From Anaerolinea sp. (GTDB taxonomy: Bacteria > Chloroflexota > Anaerolineae > Anaerolineales > Villigracilaceae), in assembly GCA_020723805.1 (NCBI GenBank), contig DYID01000002.1:1-64000 (forward strand): DNA of 64,000 bases. Direction: 5' to 3'. The position numbers were made by a program, and so were the translations under genes. The notes below the pieces were generated by a model that was not told the DNA's origin, did not search any database, and worked only from the letters and a program-made list of their open reading frames with translations. Positions within the stretch are counted from its first letter, which is position 1, and each line of letters begins with the position of its first letter. Shown piece by piece: positions 34,565-41,595 of the stretch.

Positions 34565-34948
34565 TCATGCAACATTCTCCTTGTTTGGATTGGAATGATG
34601 ATTGAACGTAAGGTTGATGGTTTCAATCAAATCTTTGGATGAACCGAGCATTCGAGTATGACAACGAATGAGATGCATCAAATTGGAATCTTCACTGATG
34701 ACAATGACGGGCAGATCGGGCAGATTCACCAGCAGGCGGGACATCAGAGAGTCTTCCGAAAAGGGCGACATCTCTTCGAGCACAATCAGATCGGGATGGA
34801 CAGACTTGATTTCCTCCAGCAAAGCGTCGAGTTCAACGGATTTGTTTTCGTAAAGGTCGAGGTCGTCCATCATGTCCACCAGCAGGCTTGCCACCAGTTG
34901 TTTGAATAGAGAGTCCTTTCGTCCCACGAGAAAACAACGTTTGTTCAC
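34565..34948 (-). CDS. small receiver-like protein lacking the phospho-acceptor Asp
   Basis: A 127-residue protein with a CheY-like alpha/beta pattern (CFLVGRKDSLFKQLVASLL, HPDLIVLEEMSPF, PDLPVIVISEDSNLMHLI). The position that should carry the phosphorylated Asp reads LEE (Glu58/59), and the acidic pair is missing, so it is a pseudo-receiver, possibly fixed in an active-like state. It starts at GTG with an AGGTG-like site. It sits between the two-component genes (35120-37182) and the surface operon, 70 bp before the giant gene, so a regulatory role there is plausible. It is a lone domain without an output module. Confidence 0.72.
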   Translation of the reverse strand: MNKRCFLVGRKDSLFKQLVASLLVDMMDDLDLYENKSVELDALLEEIKSVHPDLIVLEEMSPFSEDSLMSRLLVNLPDLPVIVISEDSNLMHLIRCHTRMLGSSKDLIETINLTFNHHSNPNKENVA

Positions 34949-34957
34949 TGCAATGCA

Positions 34958-34986
34958 CCTAATGGGGGATTTTTTCTCTCATTAGG
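34958..34986. promoter_or_regulatory. CCTAATG-N15-CATTAGG inverted repeat in the leader
   Basis: CCTAATG (34958-34964) and CATTAGG (34980-34986) are exact complements 10 bp upstream of the GTG start of the pseudo-receiver. It may be an operator or an RNA hairpin. Confidence 0.4.
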
Positions 34987-35035
34987 ATACATTGTTATGA
35001 CGGGAGAGTCGATTACTCGTTATCGAATTGGGGAA

Positions 35036-35069
35036 TCAAAAAAGGATCATTTTTCAATGATCCTTTTTC
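35036..35069. terminator. rho-independent terminator
   Basis: AAAAAGGATCATT and AATGATCCTTTTT flank a 4-nt loop, with T-runs on both strands. It ends the two-component operon transcribed on the minus strand. Confidence 0.85.
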
Positions 35070-35119
35070 GCCGAGGGTTAACCAGGAGGGTTAACCCGTT
35101 GATGCGTACTGACGGAAGA

Positions 35120-35809
35120 TTATTTCGATGCTGACGCTGCGCTGCCTTTCTTCAGCCCCATTTGTTTTGCCAAAACGCTTGCCTGACGGCGGTTTTCCAC
35201 GCCAAGTTTTTCGAGAATGCTGTGAATGTGATGCTTTACCGTGTTCTCGGAGAGGAACAACTGCCGGGCAATTTCCGTATTGGATGCGCCATCCTGCAAA
35301 GCAGAGAGGATATCCCGCTCGCGCGGACTCAACTTTGCCAGCAAATCCTGAGAGGGGGGTGCAGAAGACATGTTCCGCGAATATTCGACCACCCGGCTCA
35401 TCATCTTGCGCGACATGGCGATTTCGCCTTTGGCGAGCGCACGCAAACTGGCGAGCAGAGATGAACTGGAGATATTCTTGAGCATGTATCCTTTTGCACC
35501 CAGGCGAATGGCTTTGAGCAGGTTTTCATCCGTTTCAAAAACCGTCAGAAAGACAATCTTACATTCGGGGATTTCATCCAGAATGACTTTCGTGGCGTCC
35601 AACCCGGTTCCGTCGGGAAGCGAGAAGTCCATCAGGATAATATCCGGCCGGTGCTGGAAGGCTTTTTCGATGCCTTCGCTGACCGTGCCGGCCTGGTCAA
35701 CCACGTAAAAATCGGGGGTGGCTTGAAACAGGCTGATTAACCCATCCCGAAACAGAACATGATCGTCAATCACCAAAATGCTCTGGGGAGCCGTTTTTTG
35801 ATCGTTCAT
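35120..35809 (-). CDS. NarL/LuxR-family response regulator
   Basis: A 229-residue regulator with a receiver domain (DD15-16, phospho-acceptor Asp61 in LMDFSLPDG, Lys in GYMLKN) and a LuxR helix-turn-helix (LSPRERDILSALQDGASNTEIARQLFLSENTVKHHIHSILEKLGVENRRQA). Its ATG overlaps the stop of the kinase gene by 4 bp, so the two are a cognate pair. Position suggests control of the pseudo-receiver and the surface operon just downstream. Codon use is less GC-biased than in the flanking genes. Confidence 0.95.
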   Translation of the reverse strand: MNDQKTAPQSILVIDDHVLFRDGLISLFQATPDFYVVDQAGTVSEGIEKAFQHRPDIILMDFSLPDGTGLDATKVILDEIPECKIVFLTVFETDENLLKAIRLGAKGYMLKNISSSSLLASLRALAKGEIAMSRKMMSRVVEYSRNMSSAPPSQDLLAKLSPRERDILSALQDGASNTEIARQLFLSENTVKHHIHSILEKLGVENRRQASVLAKQMGLKKGSAASASK

Positions 35810-37182
35810 GCAAATACCTTATTTCCTGATTCCAATGGGACAGAAATGGAGACAATCGTGCCTGTGTTTTCCGAAGAGTTCACCGAAAGTTGACCGTTGA
35901 TGCTCGCAATTCGTTCCCGCATGATTCCCAACCCAAAGTGTTCGCTGCTGTCAATTCCGCCCGGTTCGAAGCCTTGCCCGTCATCGGCGACAGAAATATC
36001 GAGAAAGTGTTCGTTCCAGGTTACAAGGATTTGAACCTTTTGGGCGTTGGCGTGTTTTTCGATGTTGCTGAGAATTTCCCGAAACGCGAAGAAAATCATC
36101 TGCTGTGTGTGAGTCGGCAGGTAAGATACCTTTCCCAGCGATTTGAATTCCAGTTCGAACTTTGCCCGGCGGGAGATGGTCTTAGCATGCTCATGCAATA
36201 AATTGGTCAGATGAGGAATGGTTTCTGGTTGAATCTTCTTGAGAATATCGCGGACAATTTCATAGGACTCATTTGCCACCTCCCGCAGGCGTTCCAATTC
36301 GGCGCGGACGCGCGGCAGTTTTTTGAGACTGTTATCCACATGGAGTTGATCCAGTTTCAGGTGAATGTAGCCCAAATTCTGTCCCAGCTGGTCATGGACG
36401 AAGGAAGAGACGAAACGCCGCTCCGCCATCGCTACTTGGGCGGATTGCATCTCCGCCAGCCGCTTACGGTCCTGGCTGGTTTGCAAAACTACAACGATTT
36501 CATCGCCGATGTTTTTAAAAATTTCCTCCTCTTCCTTTAATAACTGCACGCCCGCCTTAAGTTTGAATTTCAATACGGCTGTGCAGCGGTTTTGATTGAG
36601 CAGCGCCAGGCTGTAAACGGGCGGCGACGAGGAATTCTCTTCTGAGGCGCAGAGATGGAAGATAAATCTTCCGTTCGATTGTTTTTCGAGACATTTTGTG
36701 CAGGGGACCAGCGGGTCCCAGGTATAGTGCGGGTTGGCGGCAGCAGTACCGTCCGTCCAATGCCCCCCCTTTTCCAATTGCCCTGTGACAGGATTGCTAA
36801 TAAGCAGATAGGCTTCATCCACTGCCGTGATCGTACTTGGAATTTCCGTCACCTTCTTCATCAAAGTTTCCCAATCCGCACTGGATGTCAAGGCTTGGCT
36901 GAGTTTATGTTTATATTCGAGAATTTTTGCCGCTTGCTTGTGAGCGCGGTTCGATCTCGCAAATAATTCGATCAACAAACCGGTGGATGTCAGCAGAACC
37001 GCGTATTGAAATACTTCAAAATAATGAAACGCCTGATTCAACACCCGCAGGACGAGAAATTCCTGCACCTCCACCCAAAGCAGCGAAAGAGCAATCAAGG
37101 CGAGAATTAGCCAGCGCCATTTCTCGAGCGCCTCTGCCAGATGTTTCAAAAATTGCGAAAATCTTGCCCGGTAGGTTTTCAT
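35806..37182 (-). CDS. HisKA_3 sensor kinase with Cys-containing GAF-like sensor
   Basis: A 458-residue kinase. Two membrane helices (about 24-45 and 55-75) lead to a GAF-like domain (about 85-235) that contains a CxxC (Cys161, Cys164, in VPCTKCLEKQ) plus Cys178 and Cys200, then HisKA_3 with SSFVHDQLGQNLGYIHLKLDQL (His263) and a HATPase_c domain (REILSNIEKHANA, DDGQGFEPGG, HFGLGIMRERIA). The cytoplasmic Cys group could bind a metal or Fe-S cluster or act as a redox switch, as in NreB-type kinases, but this is inference. TATAAT at 37200..37195 lies 12 bp before the ATG, with no Shine-Dalgarno site. Confidence 0.93.
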   Translation of the reverse strand: MKTYRARFSQFLKHLAEALEKWRWLILALIALSLLWVEVQEFLVLRVLNQAFHYFEVFQYAVLLTSTGLLIELFARSNRAHKQAAKILEYKHKLSQALTSSADWETLMKKVTEIPSTITAVDEAYLLISNPVTGQLEKGGHWTDGTAAANPHYTWDPLVPCTKCLEKQSNGRFIFHLCASEENSSSPPVYSLALLNQNRCTAVLKFKLKAGVQLLKEEEEIFKNIGDEIVVVLQTSQDRKRLAEMQSAQVAMAERRFVSSFVHDQLGQNLGYIHLKLDQLHVDNSLKKLPRVRAELERLREVANESYEIVRDILKKIQPETIPHLTNLLHEHAKTISRRAKFELEFKSLGKVSYLPTHTQQMIFFAFREILSNIEKHANAQKVQILVTWNEHFLDISVADDGQGFEPGGIDSSEHFGLGIMRERIASINGQLSVNSSENTGTIVSISVPLESGNKVFA

Positions 37183-37508
37183 GGCGACAATTACATTATA
37201 AGTCCCCAGTCACCAGATTGCATTAAATCGTGACTTTGGGCATCCTTGTAAATAGGACGAGGTCAGTGCAATTTTGTTACAAATTCTGGCAACCGTTTGG
37301 CAAAACTGCAACTTCCCTGTTTTCTGCTGGAGTGTGATGACGACGACACCGCACCGTATGGGGACCTGAAGCGGGGTCCCGCCAAAAAAGCCTTTTCCCC
37401 GCTGACAGATGTTATCGGTAGATCATGAAAACGCCGCAACGACTTCTCAGTCGTTCGGCTAAAAAGCGACTAAAGCCGCCATTGCAAAACTCTTTCATGA
37501 AGTAGTGG
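37183..37508. other. 326-bp gap without a gene
   Basis: No plausible coding frame was found. The right part holds small hairpins: GGGGACC-N7-GGGTCCC near 37369, AACGAC-N6-GTCGTT at 37439 and CGGCT-N13-AGCCG at 37457. These may terminate the HD-GYP gene or be repeat remnants. The left part carries the promoter of the kinase operon (TATAAT at 37200..37195). Confidence 0.5.
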
Positions 37509-40500
37509 TTATTCGTGTTCCCCGTTCAGTAAGCGGAAATATTTCACCACCTGCGGGTCGAAATATTTACCCACCTCATCCATGATGTACTGATAGGCTT
37601 TTTCTTTCGACCAGGCTGGGCGGTAGGGGCGGTCGGAGGTGAGCGCGTCCCACACGTCGGCGACGGCGAAGAGGCGCGCCGCGAGGGGGATTTCCTCGCC
37701 TTTGAGTCCGCGCGGGTAGCCGGTGCCGTCCCATTTTTCGTGGTGGCACCAGGGAATATCGAGGGCGGGGCGCAAAAATTCGATGGGGGAGAGCATATCG
37801 TAGGCAAACTGCGGGTGCTGGCGCATGATTGCCTCCTCTTCCGGCGTAAGAGGACCTGCTTTATGAAGGATGGAATCGGGGATGCCCATCTTGCCGATGT
37901 CGTGCAGAATGGCGCCGCGGCGGATGTGGACCATCTGCTCTTCGCTCAAGCCCATGATTTTCGCCAGCCGCAGGGTCAGGTCGGTGACGCGGCGGGTGTG
38001 CCCCTCGGTGGGTTTGTCGCGCAATTCGAGGGCGCGTGCCCAGCCTTCCAGGGTGTGGTCGTATGCTTCGCCCAGTTTCTCGAACAATTGTGCGCTTTCC
38101 AGAATGGACGCGGCATGACCAGCCATGGTTTGGGCGAGGACAATTTCCGCCTGGGTGAATTCGCGCCGCGCGCGGCTTTCCCACACTTCCAACCCGCCCA
38201 GCATTTTTCCGTGTGTCATGACTGGAATGAACAGCATGGAGCGCACGCCGTATTCTTCGAATTGCCATCGCTCGGCTTTGGAGATTTGCGGATCGTTGTC
38301 ATGGAGAACAGCGGCTTTGCCGGTAGTGAGAACATGCTGAAAGATGGGATAATCGTTCAGAGAGTAGATGCGCCCGCGATCGCTCTTTTTTTCGCTTTCC
38401 GCCGCATGAGCCGACCAGTATTCTGTAACAACGCGGAGGGTCTTCTCTTCCAGATTCACTGCGGTGATATAGGCGCTGGTGGCATGAATCGCTTCGGTCA
38501 CGTGGCGGGCAAGCGCCAGCAAGAGGGAATCGGAATCGAGCAGGCTGGAAGCCATCTCCTGCGCGGCGGCATAGAGCGCGCCCAGTTCGGAGGCTTTGCG
38601 GCGCGTCTCGGCGTTGAGGTCCATGTTTTCCAGCGCCAAACCGATCATCCGCACCAGGGTCTCGCCGGCAGCCAAGTCGGAGGCAGTGAAAACGCCGGGA
38701 GCATTGCGGTAGGCGGTGAACGCGCCAGTCATCCCTTTTGATGTATAGAAGGGAAACACAGCGTAGGAGCGAAAGCCCTCGCGCAGCATCCACTCTCGCA
38801 GGGGGGCGGCGGGTGGGTCGGTTTCCACGTTTTGGATGATGACCGGGCGCGGCTCGCGCAGGATGGCGCTGCCGGGAACATCATGAAAGCGGCGGTTGAT
38901 TTCATTGACGTATTCGGCTGAAAGACCATGCGAACGCAGACAGGAGAGGCTGTCGGTCTCGCGGTCATAGCGGTAGATGGCGACCCGGTCGGCGTGCAAA
39001 ATCTTCTGCACGGCGGTGATGACTTCCGTCCAGAGCATGTCCTCATCGCGGGCGAAGAGCAGCCCGCCGGAGAGTTCAGCCAGGGTGCGCTGCTGTTCCT
39101 CGGCGCGCAGGGCAGCGAGGGCGTGCGCCAGATCATCGGCGAGTTCTTCCAGCAGGGCGGTTTCCTCCTCATCGAAAAAAGCGGGTGGGGCGGCATGGTC
39201 CACCACCAGTACGCCCATCTCGCGCCCTTCATGGGTCAACGGAAGCGCCAGGGAAATTCGCTGGGGGTGGGCGGCGAAGATGGGACAGCCGGCGCACAGG
39301 TCATCCTGCGGCACGCGGATGGGGCGGCGCGCTCGAAGGGCGTTCACTGCGCAGGTGGGCGCACCCGACGGAAGGTCGAGGCGCGAAGTAAATTTTTCAA
39401 GGTCCACTTTTTCGCCGGCTGAGGCAACTGCTTTCAAAGTGACATTGTCCGCCTCCAGTAATCCGATCCATACAAAGTCATAATCGCGTCCGGATATCAG
39501 ATGCTGACAGGCTTGTTGGAGCAGGCGGAGCGGGTCGCGCTCTCGTACAACGAGTTGGTTGATGTCTCGCACCGTAAGCACCATGCGTATCAGACGTTGC
39601 TCGCGCATCAAGGTTTCGCGCAGATGATAGATGTTCTGTTGCAAAGCGCGCATCAGGTAGGTGATGGAAACCAACGCCGCTATGCTCAGGATGAGGAAAA
39701 CGACGATGCCGCTGGTCCACGCGCTGGGGTCGGTGGAGTTGATCTGCCGTTCGGCCGGCACGACGATGACGCCAGTTACTTGCATCCAGCCCGTGCCAAT
39801 CAGCGTGAGCAGACTGAGCCCCGCCGCGAACAGGCTGAAACGCAGACCGAAAAAGATGGCGGAGAGGACGATGAAGGCAAACAGGAAGACGCGCCCGTCG
39901 CCGCTCAACGAGGCGAGCGCCAAGCCAAGTACTCCCAGCACGTACAGAATGAACAGAAACACGCCGGCGCGCAGGGAATAAGGCAGGCTTCGACGAAAGG
40001 TGAGAATTGCAAGGAGAAGTGTGACGCCAACATAAACGGCAATTGCCCCAATGGCAATCGTCAGTGCATGAGGATTAATTTCCCGCTCTTTTTGATATAT
40101 TTCGACAATATTGTAAATTCCACTGGCAAGGGCAAATAATGCAATGATGAATACACCACGCAGGATTCCATCCAAAACGCGTCCGCGCCAGGCGGAGAGT
40201 TCCTCGGGCAGTGCGGCGGGCGGGGGGCGGAAATCCAACAGACGAAGGGAAAACAGCCCCCAGGCAAAAGCCAGCCCGGTCAGGGTAAGGGCAAAGGGAG
40301 TGGGGTCAAGACCGGCAACAGGAAAATCGTATAAGGTGTAAAACACATTGCCCAGCCAGGGCAGGAGTGCGCCGATAATGATTGCCAGTTCCCGCTTGCT
40401 ATACGGGGATGGCAAGCGGGAAAAATGTTGGAGCAAAAGGAAGATTCCAAGGGCAATGAAGTAGTAGGAATAGGCAATGTTGATCCAATAGAAGGGACCC

Positions 40501-40928
40501 TCCACGTTGTCCCAATCGAGGAGAACCCCCACCTGCCTTGCCCCGAAATGCCGGGCAAACAAACCGTGGAAGTCGTTCGTCCACAGCAGGATCAGCATGA
40601 CGATTGGCTCGATGGCGAGAAGCAAAATGACGCGGCGCGTGAGCCATTCGCCGCGCCCCGTGTATTGCAGGGCGAAGACCAGCCAGGCGGTAGGCAGGAG
40701 CAGGATGCCGATGTATTCGAATTTCAGCCAGAAGATTTTGGTGGATAAATCAGCCGCTCCCAGTTCCAGCGCGTTGCCCGCCGACCAGAGCGCCGATGCC
40801 AGCATGACCAGTGCAAACGCCCTCGCGCCCGGCGCGGACCGCCTGCGCCAGCCAAGCCACGCCAGCGATGCGGTGAGGACGGCGGAGAAGGCGGGAATGA
40901 GGAGGAAGGGATTGAAACGCCAAGCCAT
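37509..40928 (-). CDS. membrane-bound HD-GYP cyclic-di-GMP phosphodiesterase with GAF domains
   Basis: A 1139-residue signalling protein. The N-terminal ~230 residues are a seven-helix sensor of the histidine-kinase N-terminal 7TM type; a second hydrophobic block follows (about 240-410). Three GAF domains cover about 440-930, the first with a CAGC motif. The C-terminal HD-GYP domain has LHDIGKMGIPD, the HH in IPWCHHEKWDGTGYP and ADVWDALTSDRPYR, which supports hydrolysis of cyclic di-GMP. It may respond to light, redox or small ligands. The ATG at 40928 is chosen because TATAAT (40944..40939) would put the RNA start past the ATG at 40940. Confidence 0.92.
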   Translation of the reverse strand: MAWRFNPFLLIPAFSAVLTASLAWLGWRRRSAPGARAFALVMLASALWSAGNALELGAADLSTKIFWLKFEYIGILLLPTAWLVFALQYTGRGEWLTRRVILLLAIEPIVMLILLWTNDFHGLFARHFGARQVGVLLDWDNVEGPFYWINIAYSYYFIALGIFLLLQHFSRLPSPYSKRELAIIIGALLPWLGNVFYTLYDFPVAGLDPTPFALTLTGLAFAWGLFSLRLLDFRPPPAALPEELSAWRGRVLDGILRGVFIIALFALASGIYNIVEIYQKEREINPHALTIAIGAIAVYVGVTLLLAILTFRRSLPYSLRAGVFLFILYVLGVLGLALASLSGDGRVFLFAFIVLSAIFFGLRFSLFAAGLSLLTLIGTGWMQVTGVIVVPAERQINSTDPSAWTSGIVVFLILSIAALVSITYLMRALQQNIYHLRETLMREQRLIRMVLTVRDINQLVVRERDPLRLLQQACQHLISGRDYDFVWIGLLEADNVTLKAVASAGEKVDLEKFTSRLDLPSGAPTCAVNALRARRPIRVPQDDLCAGCPIFAAHPQRISLALPLTHEGREMGVLVVDHAAPPAFFDEEETALLEELADDLAHALAALRAEEQQRTLAELSGGLLFARDEDMLWTEVITAVQKILHADRVAIYRYDRETDSLSCLRSHGLSAEYVNEINRRFHDVPGSAILREPRPVIIQNVETDPPAAPLREWMLREGFRSYAVFPFYTSKGMTGAFTAYRNAPGVFTASDLAAGETLVRMIGLALENMDLNAETRRKASELGALYAAAQEMASSLLDSDSLLLALARHVTEAIHATSAYITAVNLEEKTLRVVTEYWSAHAAESEKKSDRGRIYSLNDYPIFQHVLTTGKAAVLHDNDPQISKAERWQFEEYGVRSMLFIPVMTHGKMLGGLEVWESRARREFTQAEIVLAQTMAGHAASILESAQLFEKLGEAYDHTLEGWARALELRDKPTEGHTRRVTDLTLRLAKIMGLSEEQMVHIRRGAILHDIGKMGIPDSILHKAGPLTPEEEAIMRQHPQFAYDMLSPIEFLRPALDIPWCHHEKWDGTGYPRGLKGEEIPLAARLFAVADVWDALTSDRPYRPAWSKEKAYQYIMDEVGKYFDPQVVKYFRLLNGEHE

Positions 40929-40978
40929 GCTGGAGCCCATTATACAACTTGCATATGTGTAGTATTACAGCGCCAAGT

Positions 40979-41005
40979 CCGACGCTAGAGAGCGTCTCTT
41001 ACGCT
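40979..41005. repeat. GACGCTAGAGAGCGTC palindrome copy
   Basis: GACGC-TAGAGA-GCGTC then TCTTACGC; identical in its core to the copy at 1246. Confidence 0.75.
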
Positions 41006-41087
41006 ATTTGGCGGCTGTTGAAGGGTAAAACACAAACCGTCCCGAAGATTCTCGCAAATATCCCGAATTCGGAACTTGCGCTTCATG

Positions 41088-41104
41088 TATAATCGAGGCG
41101 AATG
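41088..41104 (+). promoter_or_regulatory. TATAAT with leaderless spacing to ATG
   Basis: TATAAT at 41088-41093, eight bases, then ATG at 41102; no Shine-Dalgarno site and no clear -35. Confidence 0.55.
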
Positions 41105-41338
41105 AAGACCACGCAATACTTTCAATATACCCGCCAGCGTCCCGACCGTGCCGTGATTCAGGATGAATGGATTGAGCGTGTCATTCACGACCCATTACGT
41201 GAGGAAATTCAATCCGACGGCAGGATTCGCCGCTGGGCGCGAATCCCAGAAATGGGATACCGGGTGTTGCGAGTCATCTTATTGGAAGACGGCGAGACCG
41301 TTCATAATGCCTTCTTTGACCGAAACTTCAAGGAGTAA
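41102..41338 (+). CDS. small protein paired with a DUF2283 gene
   Basis: A 78-residue basic protein (MKTTQYFQYTRQRPDRAVIQDEW..., VLRVILLEDGETVHNAFFDRNFKE). The layout, a first helix ending in DEWIERVI.DP followed by strands IRRWARI and YRVLRVILLEDGETVHNAFFDR, resembles DUF4258-like small proteins seen next to DUF2283 genes, sometimes discussed as toxin-antitoxin-like pairs. The downstream gene begins 3 bp after its stop. No activity is known. The TATAAT 8 bp before the ATG suggests a leaderless transcript. Confidence 0.75.
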   Translation: MKTTQYFQYTRQRPDRAVIQDEWIERVIHDPLREEIQSDGRIRRWARIPEMGYRVLRVILLEDGETVHNAFFDRNFKE

Positions 41339-41341
41339 GCC

Positions 41342-41551
41342 ATGCGAATCAAATACTTTGAAGATACCGACACCGCGCTGGTCGAACTTTCCAACAACCC
41401 GCCCGTGGAGACGCGCGAACTAAGCGAAAACATCTATCTAGATTTGGACAGCAACGGCAACGTGGTCAGCATTACCATTGAACACGCCAGCGCAGCCACA
41501 GACATGCGGGAGTTTTTATTTCAGAGAATACCAGCGGCAGCGCCCATGTGA
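41342..41551 (+). CDS. DUF2283 family protein
   Basis: A 69-residue acidic protein with the DUF2283 pattern: MRIKYFEDTDTALVELSN, VETRELSENIYLDLDSNGNVVSITIEHAS. It is the second gene of a tight pair; the ATG lies 3 bp past the preceding stop. The function is unknown; by size, charge and context it could be the partner or antitoxin of the basic 78-residue protein. A strong terminator follows. Confidence 0.85.
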   Translation: MRIKYFEDTDTALVELSNNPPVETRELSENIYLDLDSNGNVVSITIEHASAATDMREFLFQRIPAAAPM

Positions 41552-41555
41552 AACG

Positions 41556-41595
41556 AACCGTCCCGAAGGTTCATAGCCTTCGGGACGGTTTTTTT
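41556..41595. terminator. strong bidirectional terminator between convergent genes
   Basis: AACCGTCCCGAAGG (41556-41569) pairs with CCTTCGGGACGGTT (41577-41590), then a run of T. The same CGTCCCGAAGG arm is used at 9117. Confidence 0.85.

Noticed and set aside
34565-34948. ordinary response regulator
   Set aside because: The phospho-acceptor Asp and acidic pair are absent and there is no output domain.
37183-37508. tRNA or small RNA gene
   Set aside because: Hairpins are present but no cloverleaf, CCA-type end or conserved small-RNA pattern could be made out.
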